The notes below the pieces were generated by a model that had not been told where the DNA came from, made no database searches, and saw nothing but the letters and a program-made list of their open reading frames with translations. Source: Anaerolineaceae bacterium (GTDB lineage: Bacteria; Chloroflexota; Anaerolineae; Aggregatilineales; Phototrophicaceae). From it: DNA of 64,000 nucleotides. Of the stretch, positions 9,383 to 17,543 are shown one piece after another. The position numbers were made by a program, and so were the translations under genes. The first letter of the stretch is position 1, and each line of letters opens with the position of its first letter. Location of the stretch: contig WGMX01000033.1 of the NCBI GenBank assembly GCA_016124855.1, forward strand, positions 1 through 64,000, given 5' to 3'.

Positions 9383-9830
9383 ATTGGATTATCCTCAATT
9401 TAGGCGTTGATTGAACTGGGTTTAAACGACTTCAATCTGCCCCACACAGATTGCACGAAGTCCGCTGTTACAGATAAATAGTATAACTTTGAACATACTT
9501 GCAGCGACATATCATCAACTTTGCATTGTAATAAATAGCATGGACGCTGTGTCTATAGCGTATATACAAGGATCAGGCTTGATGGCAGAACCCCAAGTTT
9601 TAACCGGGACACAATTGGAAAGCTGCTGTTGGGTAACAAACCGGCGCTGATTTTTTTCGAACAGCAGCCGCCTTCAAGCACGCTGCTCAGACATTAACAT
9701 TTATCGTTTTTGCGAAACTTGATCCGCCACCAGCCCGGAACTGGCACGGCATTTTGAAGCTGGCGACCGCTAGCAAGGAAATGACGCGGGCGGCATTCCT
9801 TTCGCGCCAGCCTGAATATCACAGGCAATT
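9383..9830. other. Long interval upstream of trx, with coding relic
   Basis: No intact gene. The first half is AT-rich and probably contains the promoter of the minus-strand ligase gene. The second half (9582-9830) looks like a frameshifted relic of a coding sequence; see the pseudogene entry. Confidence 0.5.
9582..9830 (+). pseudogene. Possible decayed thioredoxin-fold domain upstream of trx
   Basis: An ATG at 9582 with AAGGA at 9568-9572 opens MAEPQVLTGTQLE. It is then broken by a stop at 9648-9650. Shifting one frame near 9620 restores LLLGNKPALIFFEQQPPSS. Further shifts yield TFIVFAKLDPP and SPELARHFEAGDR. These pieces appear in the order expected of a thioredoxin-fold domain, and the total length (~83 codons) is one domain. 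The intact trx that follows begins with a linker-like extension, as if it had once been the second domain of a longer protein. This is inference from pattern only. Confidence 0.35.
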
Positions 9831-10241
9831 ATGGAGCCAATTGTGGAAGAGAAGAACCCTGTAGCTATCGAAAATGCACCTATTCATGTGACCGACGCAA
9901 CCTTTGAGGCCGATGTCATTAACCATGACAAGCCTGTTTTGGTCGATTTCTGGGCAGAGTGGTGCGGGCCTTGTCGTCAAGTCGCCCCAACCTTAGAAAA
10001 GTTAGCCAAGGAATATGCCGGTCAAATCCGCGTCGCCAAGGTTGACGTGGACTCCAACCCCGGTCTGTCACAGGCATTCCGTGTGATGAGCATCCCCACC
10101 ATTATGCTCGTCAAGGAAAAGACTATTGTGTTCAGCCAACCGGGCGCGCTGCCCGAATCAGCTTTCCGTGACCTCATCCAGCAGCTTATTGCGCTGGATA
10201 TGTCCAAGGTTCACGCCGAAGAAGACGGCGCTTCCAACTAA
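9831..10241 (+). CDS. trxA: Thioredoxin
   Basis: A 136-residue thioredoxin, about 25 residues longer than usual at the N-terminus (residues 1-22, Glu-rich and linker-like). The active site WCGPC is at 44-48 within DFWAEWCGPC, with the cis-proline motif SIPT at 87-90 and the DVDSNP segment at 72-77. It reduces disulfides of cytoplasmic proteins with electrons from thioredoxin reductase. No reductase is nearby. A hairpin terminator follows at once. The start at 9831 is the only ATG that keeps the domain intact. It may be a shortened version of a two-domain protein. Confidence 0.93.
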   Translation: MEPIVEEKNPVAIENAPIHVTDATFEADVINHDKPVLVDFWAEWCGPCRQVAPTLEKLAKEYAGQIRVAKVDVDSNPGLSQAFRVMSIPTIMLVKEKTIVFSQPGALPESAFRDLIQQLIALDMSKVHAEEDGASN

Positions 10242-10267
10242 GATCAACATCTTTATTGACGCTGTTG

Positions 10268-10292
10268 AAGGGCAAGTCATTGGCTTGCCCTT
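10268..10292. terminator. Bidirectional hairpin terminator
   Basis: AAGGGCAAG at 10268-10276 pairs with CTTGCCCTT at 10284-10292 around a 7-nt loop, in the gap between trx and the convergent VOC gene. Strong stem; short T-runs follow on each strand. Confidence 0.65.
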
Positions 10293-10296
10293 ACTT

Positions 10297-10977
10297 TCAT
10301 CCAATCCATTTGAAGTGATACGGTAGTTCAGGCACGCTGTATTCCCCTTGCTCATCGTCAACTAGGGTAACATCAACCGGATTTAATCCAGCTTGAATAC
10401 CCGTTTCGGGATACCAATTACGTCCTTCTTTGACCACAATCAGCAGACCCAGTTCATCGCCAACGGCTGAGAAAGTGTCGCTGCCCGCCCCGTCGTAGAC
10501 GGTTACGCCCAGAGTGTTGCACAACCATTTTACAGTTTGCTCCACATCACGCACTGCTAGCCCGATTTCACTCACGGAAATGATATTCTTTTCCGAAAAC
10601 GGCTCGTCACTGGCGTTATGGCGGTTGTGCCGCGCGATAAATTCCAGAATGTTGCCAGCCGGATCATAGAAATACACCATATTCGAATTCCAGTGGGATG
10701 ACGAATTGAAAATAGTCTGCCCATTCAGGGTCGCTAATTTGGCCCTACCCGTGATCCATGCGGTCGCTTCATGGATTTGATTTTCTGGCACATCGAAAGC
10801 AAAGTGATATTTACCCTGCCAGCCCGTTTCCTGTTCGAAAACCAAGCGTGTGCTTCCGGCTTGCAAGGCGAGTACATCCGCGGTTTCTTCGAGTACCGCC
10901 AATTTCAATAACCCGTGATAAAAGGCGCGTGCCTCTTTGAGGTCGCGGTACTTCAGTCGTAATTCAAACATCTTCAT
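10297..10977 (-). CDS. Two-domain VOC (glyoxalase/dioxygenase-fold) protein
   Basis: A 226-residue protein made of two vicinal-oxygen-chelate modules. The first (~1-120) has FELRLKYRDLKEARAFYHG and YFYDPAGNILEFI, the usual beginning and end of a VOC module. The second (~130-226) starts SEIGLAVRDVEQTVKWL. Such proteins include glyoxalases, extradiol dioxygenases and antibiotic-binding proteins. The substrate cannot be told here. AAGGAG lies nine bases before the ATG at 10977, so that start is favoured over the second Met. Confidence 0.75.
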   Translation of the reverse strand: MKMFELRLKYRDLKEARAFYHGLLKLAVLEETADVLALQAGSTRLVFEQETGWQGKYHFAFDVPENQIHEATAWITGRAKLATLNGQTIFNSSSHWNSNMVYFYDPAGNILEFIARHNRHNASDEPFSEKNIISVSEIGLAVRDVEQTVKWLCNTLGVTVYDGAGSDTFSAVGDELGLLIVVKEGRNWYPETGIQAGLNPVDVTLVDDEQGEYSVPELPYHFKWIG

Positions 10978-11159
10978 GATATTGCGCTCCTTACCCTTAT
11001 CATTTCACAACTTGCCGTGCAGCACATCGGTCTTGCGGCGGAAGCCTATTCAGACAAAGGTACAGCATAATTCTGACATGCTTCAAATAGTAAAAGGATA
11101 CGATGGTTGCCATCACCCGTGCCCGTATTAATAACGTTTTGATTATAGACGGATGACTC

Positions 11160-11762
11160 ATGACTGAAATCAAAGTACTGCTTGTCGCTGAAAATCCACT
11201 GGCGCGCATGGGGCTGGCCGCACTTCTGGCGGGTGTTTCTGGCTTGACGGTTGCCGGACAAAGCAGCGGTAACCAAGTTGCCCTCGACCTTGAACTGGCT
11301 AAACCGGATGTTATCGCGTGGGATTGGAGTTGGAACTCGGTTCCTGAACTCCCGCGTGAGATGCCGATTGTGGCGCTGCTCAAAGAAAGTTCGCAGGCGG
11401 CTGAAGCGTGGCGGGCCGGCGCACGCGGTCTGCTGGTCGGGCATCTTGACCCCGATAGTTTGGGCGCGGCATTAACGGCAGCATCTCACGGCTTCGCCAT
11501 TATCGAACCGACGCTAATTAGTGCCCTAGCGCAGATTGAGTCGGCACAGCCAGAAGGCCAAGTAGAGGCGCTAACACCGCGTGAGATGGAAGTCTTGCAG
11601 CTTTTGGCAGTGGGTTTGCCCAACAAAACCATTGCCAGCCGCTTGAGCATTACCGACCACACCGTCAAATTTCATGTCAACGCCATCATGACCAAGTTGG
11701 GCGTGCAAAGCCGCACCGAGGCGGTTGTCCGCGCCACGAAATTGGGACTGATTATTCTGTAG
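11160..11762 (+). CDS. NarL/LuxR-type regulator with atypical receiver domain
   Basis: A 200-residue DNA-binding regulator. The C-terminal ~65 residues are a LuxR-type helix-turn-helix (LTPREMEVLQLLAVGLPNKT, then KFHVNAIMTKLGVQSRTEAV). The N-terminal ~120 residues have the receiver fold but weak phosphorylation chemistry. The acidic pair is Glu-Asn (VAENP), an Asp remains in VIAWDW at the expected acceptor position, and the invariant Lys after strand 5 is missing (ARGLLVGHL). It may respond to a ligand or work without phosphorylation. No kinase is adjacent. Confidence 0.8.
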   Translation: MTEIKVLLVAENPLARMGLAALLAGVSGLTVAGQSSGNQVALDLELAKPDVIAWDWSWNSVPELPREMPIVALLKESSQAAEAWRAGARGLLVGHLDPDSLGAALTAASHGFAIIEPTLISALAQIESAQPEGQVEALTPREMEVLQLLAVGLPNKTIASRLSITDHTVKFHVNAIMTKLGVQSRTEAVVRATKLGLIIL

Positions 11763-11781
11763 AGTTCCATCGCGAAAGGGT

Positions 11782-11787
11782 TATAAT
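11782..11787 (+). promoter_or_regulatory. -10 box directly upstream of the HxlR gene
   Basis: A perfect TATAAT lies only 6 bp before the ATG at 11794. Transcription would start at or next to the start codon, giving a leaderless mRNA. No clear -35 box is seen. Confidence 0.4.
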
Positions 11788-11793
11788 GGTCAT

Positions 11794-12186
11794 ATGTTAA
11801 CGATAATCGACCCGCCAGTGAACAATGTCTACGATTCCGACTGCCCGACCCGCCGTGTGTTGGATTTGATTGCGGACAAGTGGACGGCTTTAATTATTGG
11901 TCTGCTTGAAGACGAACCGAAGCGCTTCTCGCAGCTTCAACGAAATATCGGCGGCATCTCCCAGAAAATGCTGGCGCAAACCCTGCGCAGTATGGAACGT
12001 GACGGCCTCGTTACGCGCACTGTTTACCCCGAAGTTCCACCGCACGTGGAATATTGCCTGACTCCGCTCGGTCAAACGCTGATTGAACCAATTGCGGCTA
12101 TTCGCCATTGGGCAGAGTCACACATTAACAGTGTGTCGGCTGCCCAAATTGCCTACGATGCCCGTCACAATCAGACCACCGATTAA
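11794..12186 (+). CDS. HxlR-family winged-helix transcription regulator
   Basis: A 130-residue MarR-like regulator of the HxlR type. The signature Cys sits in DSDCPTRRVLDLIADKWT. ISQKMLAQTLRSMERDGLV is the recognition region, followed by a wing with TRTVYPEVPPHVEY and LTPLGQTL. Members usually sense reactive aldehydes, quinones or redox stress and control a neighbouring gene. Candidate targets are the downstream ATPase gene or the gene itself. No strong Shine-Dalgarno; the TATAAT six bases before the ATG points to a leaderless message. Confidence 0.88.
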   Translation: MLTIIDPPVNNVYDSDCPTRRVLDLIADKWTALIIGLLEDEPKRFSQLQRNIGGISQKMLAQTLRSMERDGLVTRTVYPEVPPHVEYCLTPLGQTLIEPIAAIRHWAESHINSVSAAQIAYDARHNQTTD

Positions 12187-12255
12187 CCAAATCTCCACAA
12201 AATATCCAGATTCGCGCTAAACTTGAAGTGATTAACCGTTTACGGACATCATTTT

Positions 12256-13338
12256 ATGACCACTATCGTGCTGGAACATGTCAGCAAACATTTTGGCGCA
12301 GATCAAATCAGCGGTGATCCGTATGTCACGGCTGTTGAGGATGTTTCGCTCAAGCTCAATACCGGTGATGTACTGGCGATTCTCGGGCCGTCGGGATGTG
12401 GAAAATCGACGCTGCTGCGTTTGATTGCCGGCATTCACAAACCGGACAGTGGGCGTATTTTGTATGATGACGTAGACCTGCGCGACGTTCCACTACGCCA
12501 GCGCGGCATTGGCATGGTCTTTCAGGAAGGCGCGCTGATTCCACACTGGGAAAGCCGCAAAAGTGTGGGCTTCTTTCTATCGCTCCGTCAGCGTGAAGAA
12601 GAGGTTCCCGAAAAGCTCCAGCAAATCGCCCGCATCACGGGCATCGGCCTCGATAAATTGTTACTGCGTCGTCCGGCGCAGCTTTCGGGCGGCGAGAAGC
12701 AGCGTATCGGCATCGCCCGTGCGCTAGCGCGTGATTTACAAGTGCTGCTGTTTGACGAACCCTTTGCCAATCTGGATGCGAAATATCGCACCGAAGCCCG
12801 TGTCGAACTGAAACGCCTGCTCAACGCCTTTCCGGTCACGTCGGTTTATGTCACGCACGATCAAGTTGAGGCGATTGCCCTATCCCATCGCATCGCCATC
12901 ATGAGGCAAGGCAAGATTGAGCAGGTCGGTACTTATCAACAGTTATACAGCAGCCCGCATAATATCTTTGTCGCTAGTTTTGTTGGCAGCCCACCCATCA
13001 ATTTATTTAAAGGGCGCAGCCAAAACGGCTGCTGGCAGGGCGAAAACTTTGGAGGCTATCCGCTGCGGCGCGATTTGCCCGAAGACAGCAAAGTGACGAT
13101 GGCGATTCGTGCCGAGCATATGTTTCTAGAAGACGGTGGCGTTCCCGGCGTGGTTGAACAGGTTGTACCCATGTTAGCCGAACGTCATCAACTTATTACT
13201 GTTCACCTCGCGGGCGAAACATGGACTCTGACTGCTCCTCTGGATGTGCATATCGAGCATGGCTCAACCATTTACTGTTGCCTAAAGAAAGATGAACTGC
13301 TCTTTTTTGATAGCCAAACAGGGGTACGCATCGGTTAG
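12256..13338 (+). CDS. MalK/UgpC-type ABC transporter ATPase
   Basis: A 360-residue ATPase. Walker A GPSGCGKST lies near residue 48, the signature LSGGEKQRIGIARAL near 142, Walker B VLLFDEPFANLDA near 165 and the switch His in YVTHDQVEA near 200. The C-terminal ~120 residues form the TOBE/OB region typical of CUT1 sugar importers and related organic-solute importers (FVGSPPINLFKG). These ATPases energise uptake of sugars, polyols or phosphate esters. No permease or binding-protein genes are nearby, so it probably serves transporters encoded elsewhere, as known for multi-task MsmX-like ATPases. It lacks an obvious Shine-Dalgarno. Confidence 0.88.
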   Translation: MTTIVLEHVSKHFGADQISGDPYVTAVEDVSLKLNTGDVLAILGPSGCGKSTLLRLIAGIHKPDSGRILYDDVDLRDVPLRQRGIGMVFQEGALIPHWESRKSVGFFLSLRQREEEVPEKLQQIARITGIGLDKLLLRRPAQLSGGEKQRIGIARALARDLQVLLFDEPFANLDAKYRTEARVELKRLLNAFPVTSVYVTHDQVEAIALSHRIAIMRQGKIEQVGTYQQLYSSPHNIFVASFVGSPPINLFKGRSQNGCWQGENFGGYPLRRDLPEDSKVTMAIRAEHMFLEDGGVPGVVEQVVPMLAERHQLITVHLAGETWTLTAPLDVHIEHGSTIYCCLKKDELLFFDSQTGVRIG

Positions 13339-13919
13339 TCGTAAATCTTCTTGCCCTCGTTCAACATCGTAATAAATTTTTCAAGACGCTTTTGGCGTGT
13401 TTCGGTTTTCTTGGCGGTAGTGATGCGGTAAAGAATGGCGTAACGGTTTACACTGTTCAGGCTGTCAAAAAAGGCTTTTGCCGCCGGATTTTGGTCAAGC
13501 GCCGCTTGCAAATCATCCGGTACAGCCATTTTGCTCTGGGACTCGTATGCCGCTGCCCAACGTCCATCCGCTTTCGCCCGTTCGATCTCTTTCAAACCCG
13601 CCTCACGCATTCTACCCGCAGCGATGAGTGTGGCTACCTTATCCTGATTCACCTTCGACCACATACTTTTGGAACGGCGCGGTGTAAACTTTTGCAGAAA
13701 ATACTGACCGTCAAATTTCAGCCGCTGCCCATCAATCCAGCCAAAACAAAGCGCCACATCTAAGGCTTGGGGATGGTTAATCGAAACAATTCCCGACTCC
13801 TTCTTTGCCATTTTAATCCACAACCCTTTTGAAGTAGAACCGTTTTCTTCGAGCCACTGCTCCCATTCTTTATCGGATACAAAGCTAATTACTGGTAATT
13901 CTGATTTTGTTTCAGCCAT
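13335..13919 (-). CDS. YdeI/OmpD-associated family protein
   Basis: A 194-residue protein of the YdeI family. The N-terminal part has WLEENGSTSKGLWIKMAKKE and LDVALCFGWIDGQRLKFDG. The C-terminal OmdA-like part has ALDQNPAAKAFFDSLNSVNR and KAETRQKRLEKF-like sequence. Family members have been linked to peptide or bacteriocin stress in enterics; the biochemical role is unknown. Its stop codon overlaps the end of the convergent ATPase gene by 4 bp. Confidence 0.8.
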   Translation of the reverse strand: MAETKSELPVISFVSDKEWEQWLEENGSTSKGLWIKMAKKESGIVSINHPQALDVALCFGWIDGQRLKFDGQYFLQKFTPRRSKSMWSKVNQDKVATLIAAGRMREAGLKEIERAKADGRWAAAYESQSKMAVPDDLQAALDQNPAAKAFFDSLNSVNRYAILYRITTAKKTETRQKRLEKFITMLNEGKKIYD

Positions 13920-14101
13920 ATCACTTTCCTTAGAAACTCATGAATAGCATTCTAGCAGAACCTCTATTCATACAGTGGTGAATGGCCTTCACTCATTAAA
14001 TACTTAGGTTTACCCCCTAAAAAATGGTGTAGTTCGCAGCGGCTTGGTTTGATAAGGTAGGTATATCTGACCGGCGTAGAAAGAAAGTAGAGGCGAACAA
14101 C

Positions 14102-14542
14102 ATGCCAACCCATTTACGCTCACAGAAAACCATTACCTTGAATGTGCCAATTGAAGAGGTGTGGGATGCTTTAACCCGACCGGAACTCATCCGGCGCTGG
14201 TTCTTTGGTGTGGATACACGCACCACATGGATGGAGGGCACGCCCATCATCCATCGCGGTGAGTATCAGGGCAGGCCTTATGAGGATCGCGGCGAAATTC
14301 TTAAATTCGTACCGCCTAAGCTGCTGGCATACAGCCATTGGAGTTCAGTCTCCGGACTGCCAGACAAACCGGAAAACTACCAACAAGTGACCTATTCCTT
14401 GGTCTCGAAAGGTCGCAGCACCGAGCTAACACTGACCGAAGAGAATTTACCCGGTGAAGAAGCACAAGAACTTTCAGAAAAAAGTTGGGATGTCGCGCTG
14501 ACGATGCTCAAACAAATGCTTGAAAAGCAGCCTGTCACTTAA
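14102..14542 (+). CDS. SRPBCC/AHSA1-type protein
   Basis: A 146-residue START-like (Bet v1 fold) protein of the AHSA1 group: ITLNVPIEEVWDALTRPELI at the N-terminus, a central beta sheet with GEILKFVPPKLLAYSHWSS, and the long C-terminal helix (AQELSEKSWDVALTMLKQML). Such proteins bind hydrophobic ligands; some regulate stress responses. AGAGG precedes the ATG with 8-nt spacing. A strong terminator follows, so it is a single-gene unit. Confidence 0.85.
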   Translation: MPTHLRSQKTITLNVPIEEVWDALTRPELIRRWFFGVDTRTTWMEGTPIIHRGEYQGRPYEDRGEILKFVPPKLLAYSHWSSVSGLPDKPENYQQVTYSLVSKGRSTELTLTEENLPGEEAQELSEKSWDVALTMLKQMLEKQPVT

Positions 14543-14561
14543 TTTATACTGTCCAGTGACC

Positions 14562-14595
14562 AAAAGGCCGGTGTGATATGTTACCCGGCCTTTTT
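14562..14595 (+). terminator. Rho-independent terminator
   Basis: AAAAGGCCGG at 14562-14571 pairs with CCGGCCTTTT at 14585-14594, a perfect 10-bp stem ending in five T residues. It terminates the SRPBCC gene and could serve the opposite strand too. Confidence 0.8.
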
Positions 14596-14652
14596 ACTAT
14601 GCGCTTTTTCATCATTGGCTAAAGTGGTTCAAAGGGCCCTAATCAGGCGAAT

Positions 14653-15792
14653 TCAGGTTAAAACCTCATCAGTTTCAGCCGGCTGCACTGAGATGCACAC
14701 CTTAACTGTTGTCCCTTTTCCAACCTGACTTTCAAGCTGAATACTGCCTTTATGCATGGATACCGCCTCTTTGACGATAGCCAATCCTAAACCTGTACCG
14801 GTAATCCTGCCAACATTTGATCCCCGCTGGAAAGCTGAAAACAAGCGCTCTTGATCTTCTGGCTCGATTCCGATGCCGTGATCTTGCACGGTGATCACGC
14901 ACTGATTTTGATCGGACTCTAGAGATACCTGAACTTGACCACCGAGCGGGGAATATTTGACGGCATTTGAAATAAGATTTGATGCAATTTGCCGGATTAA
15001 GCGCACGTCAGCCAACACAGTCTCATTGACCTGACTTTCATACGATAGGGTACACACTTCGCTATTAATCGCCTGAAATTCTTCAACCATGCTCCTAAGG
15101 ACATTGTCTATATTCATCGGTTCTGGTTTAAATTCAAGACTACCAGCTTCCATTTGCGTCACGATCAGCATGTCATCCAGCATTTGTATCAACTGCCGCA
15201 CAGACGCATCAATCCGGTTGAGGTGGGTTAAGCGCCTTTGGGCATCCAGACGGTCGGCATAATCGCGCAGCAAACTATTTGACGACAAAATGGTGGATAG
15301 CGGATTGCGAAAATCGTGCGAAAACATGCCGACTAATTTGGCTTTTACGATTCGCTGCTCATGTTCTTGGTTAAGCGCGTTCTGCAATTGTTGAACTTCT
15401 TGGGCGTGCCACTGCTCGCGACTCAGTCGTTTATCCAACTGTTTTTGGACAGCCGTCAGTAATTCATGGCGTGTAAAAGGTTTGATGATGTAGTCATCAG
15501 CGCCTGAGGTCATACCAGTACGCATGTCCTCGTGGGATGCTTTGGCCGTTAACAAAATTAAAGGTGTCGTCACAGTGGCGGGATTCGAATTCACTTCGAG
15601 CAACACCCCGTAACCGTCCAAACGCGGCATCATGATGTCACACAATATCAAGTCGGGTAGATGGGTGAAGGTTGCCTCGACGCCTTTTATACCATCTTCG
15701 GCCTGCACAACGTCGTAACCTTCGAAAAATAACCATTCTGCGACTTCGGCTCGCAGTGGTGCTTCGTCCTCAATCAGCAAAATTTTCGCCAT
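14653..15792 (-). CDS. Hybrid receiver-histidine kinase
   Basis: A 379-residue cytoplasmic protein from the ATG at 15792, which has GAGGAG 6 nt upstream; an earlier ATG at 15810 has no such signal. Residues 1-118 are a receiver with acidic pair ED at 8-9, acceptor Asp52 (LILCDIMMPRLDG) and Lys in YIIKPF near 104. Residues ~150-215 are a HisKA dimerisation domain with phospho-acceptor His159 in FSHDFRNPLS. The ATPase follows with NLISNAVKYS, DHGIGIEPED and GTGLGLAIV. Receiver-first hybrids usually relay a signal from an upstream kinase. A relic of another kinase lies directly upstream on the same strand. Confidence 0.92.
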   Translation of the reverse strand: MAKILLIEDEAPLRAEVAEWLFFEGYDVVQAEDGIKGVEATFTHLPDLILCDIMMPRLDGYGVLLEVNSNPATVTTPLILLTAKASHEDMRTGMTSGADDYIIKPFTRHELLTAVQKQLDKRLSREQWHAQEVQQLQNALNQEHEQRIVKAKLVGMFSHDFRNPLSTILSSNSLLRDYADRLDAQRRLTHLNRIDASVRQLIQMLDDMLIVTQMEAGSLEFKPEPMNIDNVLRSMVEEFQAINSEVCTLSYESQVNETVLADVRLIRQIASNLISNAVKYSPLGGQVQVSLESDQNQCVITVQDHGIGIEPEDQERLFSAFQRGSNVGRITGTGLGLAIVKEAVSMHKGSIQLESQVGKGTTVKVCISVQPAETDEVLT

Positions 15793-15848
15793 GGTGTACT
15801 CCTCATTCAACGGCGAGTAGGATCATAATGGTAAAGGTTATCCCTATC

Positions 15849-16073
15849 TCAAGGGCTATTGACCTTTATAAACCCGCCGTGTAACGCAACCAATTCTTTT
15901 GTAGTGACCAACCCTAATCCCGTACCAAGATTCGTTTCCACGTTGGTAGCACGGTGGATAGGGTCGAAGTTATGGGTTAAATATGCTTCTGTAATTCCAA
16001 TACTCACATCTTAAATTGTAAGAGTAAGTGCTAATTCTGTATGTTTAAGATTATCTGAATCTGCAAATAATTG
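15849..16073 (-). pseudogene. Relic of a histidine kinase ATPase domain
   Basis: Read on the minus strand, one frame gives QLFADSDNLKHTELALTLTI, a stop (TAA at 16011-16013), then DVSIGITEAYLTHNFDPIHR and TNLGTGLGLVTTKELVALHG, closing at a TGA at 15849-15851. This is the end of a HATPase domain, with a recognisable G1 region (DxxIGI), F-box-like NFDPIHR and intact G2 box GTGLGLV. It has no start, no dimerisation domain and an internal stop. It was probably another hybrid kinase in this cluster that has since decayed. Confidence 0.7.
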
Positions 16074-16113
16074 GGTTGTTACTATGAATAAGCCGATGAA
16101 ATCAAGCACTGCG

Positions 16114-16143
16114 AAAACAAAGGCGGACATCATCATCCGCCTT
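16114..16143 (-). terminator. Rho-independent terminator of the AraM-type gene
   Basis: AAGGCGGA at 16120-16127 and TCCGCCTT at 16136-16143 form a perfect 8-bp stem. Read on the minus strand it is followed by TGTTTT. It lies 36 bp past the stop of the minus-strand dehydrogenase. Confidence 0.65.
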
Positions 16144-16178
16144 GTTTGCTGTTGAATTAATCTGATAAAGGGTATGCT

Positions 16179-17429
16179 TCAGACTATCGGCACATCCAAA
16201 ATGCGGCTTAATTTGATGACACTAAAGCGGTTGCGCAAATAGTGACCATAGATTAGGCCGGGATCAACCTCCTGCGGCGACAGACCTAAAGCCGCAGCGG
16301 TTGCAGGCGCACCGACCTGCTTGAGATAGCCGCTGATGGTTTCGGGCGTGGGAACATTGGCAGCAATAGCTTGAATATCCTCCCAATGGTCAGCAATACG
16401 CTGCTTGACGGTATCGAAATCTTCTTCGTCCAAGTCAAGGAAGGCGGCGTGTTCACGGGCAATATCATCAGCCATATCCCCATAACCTTGACGGATAAGT
16501 TTCAGTTCATCGTTGCGATCCGGCAGAGTCGCACCTTCCAGACGATTCATGGCATCTGCGCGGCTTAGCTCCCGAATTTTGGCGTATTGTTGGGTGATGA
16601 GCGTCAGAGCATAACCGACCTGTGCGCCGTGCAGCATCGAGCGACCGTGCTGCTTAAGCCGCTGCATCTCCCAATAATGAGAAGCATGATGCTCTGCGCC
16701 GGAAGCCGGACGGGACGCACCAAAATCCAGCATACATAAACCGGACTCGATAAGCGCGTCCATCAAGGCACGGACACCTTCTGGCGTGTGTTTGCCAATG
16801 GCTTCGGCGTTTTGTACAACACTGTCGATAGCGGCTTGAGTGCGGCGGGCAATTTCCTTGTCGTAGGGTTCATCCCAGACGAGGCTGCCCATTTTCCAAT
16901 CTGCCAATGAGGTGTACTTGCCGATCATGTCACCAAACCCGGCTGCAATCAGGCGTTGAGGCGCGTTGGCTAAAACATCAATATCCGCGAAAACGGCAAG
17001 AGGCGCCTGACAAATGAGGGTGGTTTTGACACCCGCCAGAATAATGGGCGCGCCAATCGAGGTAAATCCATCTACGGACGGCGCGGTCGGCAGTCCGATA
17101 AATGGCCTTCCACTGCGGTGGCTGACGAAGCGGGTAATATCCGTAATTGATCCCGACCCCACCGCAATAAACGTCAAATCACCGAGAGGCGCTTCGACCA
17201 AGGTTTGGACAAGATAGTGCTCGTCGGCGTGAATTTCGTCGCCGGTATGCACAATCGAGGTGACATCGTAGCCTTTATGTTTAAGGGCAGCTTCGGCGCG
17301 CTGCCCCAGTGCCGCGTAGGTATTGGTATCCGCGACGATGGCAAAACGATATAACCCTTTTTCAGCGACATAATCCAGCAGTTTACCGACAGCATCACTG
17401 CCTACATAAATTGGATCTATTTTGGTCAT
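16179..17429 (-). CDS. AraM-type glycerol-1-phosphate dehydrogenase, paralogue 1
   Basis: A 416-residue iron/zinc-dependent alcohol-dehydrogenase-fold protein of the sn-glycerol-1-phosphate dehydrogenase (EgsA/AraM) family. The NAD-binding loop is VGSGSITD near 90-97. The substrate region is LPTAPSVDGFTS at 113-124. Likely metal ligands are Asp167 (GFGDMIGK), His247 in GAEHHASH and His267 in LHGAQVG. The reaction in the family is reduction of dihydroxyacetone phosphate to sn-glycerol-1-phosphate with NAD(P)H, giving archaeal-type glycerol stereochemistry. AAGGA precedes the ATG at 17429; an upstream extension to 17468 is less likely. A close paralogue lies at 52382-53632. Actual substrate unproven; it could be another polyol or ketose phosphate. 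Confidence 0.85.
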   Translation of the reverse strand: MTKIDPIYVGSDAVGKLLDYVAEKGLYRFAIVADTNTYAALGQRAEAALKHKGYDVTSIVHTGDEIHADEHYLVQTLVEAPLGDLTFIAVGSGSITDITRFVSHRSGRPFIGLPTAPSVDGFTSIGAPIILAGVKTTLICQAPLAVFADIDVLANAPQRLIAAGFGDMIGKYTSLADWKMGSLVWDEPYDKEIARRTQAAIDSVVQNAEAIGKHTPEGVRALMDALIESGLCMLDFGASRPASGAEHHASHYWEMQRLKQHGRSMLHGAQVGYALTLITQQYAKIRELSRADAMNRLEGATLPDRNDELKLIRQGYGDMADDIAREHAAFLDLDEEDFDTVKQRIADHWEDIQAIAANVPTPETISGYLKQVGAPATAAALGLSPQEVDPGLIYGHYLRNRFSVIKLSRILDVPIV

Positions 17430-17543
17430 GATTCGTGTTCCTTTTGAAATAACCTGCTCTAAAAACATGCTTATGATAATAGCGCGAATCGACCGCTAAA
17501 AAACCCCCACAGTCTGTCATCGGTGGTGATAGGTGAGGTCAGG

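Larger units (their letters stand above)
15793..16178. other. Interval holding a kinase relic and a terminator
   Basis: No intact gene. It contains a decayed histidine-kinase C-terminus at 15849-16073 (minus strand) and the terminator of the minus-strand dehydrogenase gene at 16114-16143. Confidence 0.6.

Noticed and set aside
15570..15600. GCGGGATTCGAATTC resembling the T-arm of a tRNA
   Set aside because: It lies within the receiver-kinase coding sequence; no acceptor stem, anticodon arm or CCA can be built around it. I see no tRNA in the window.
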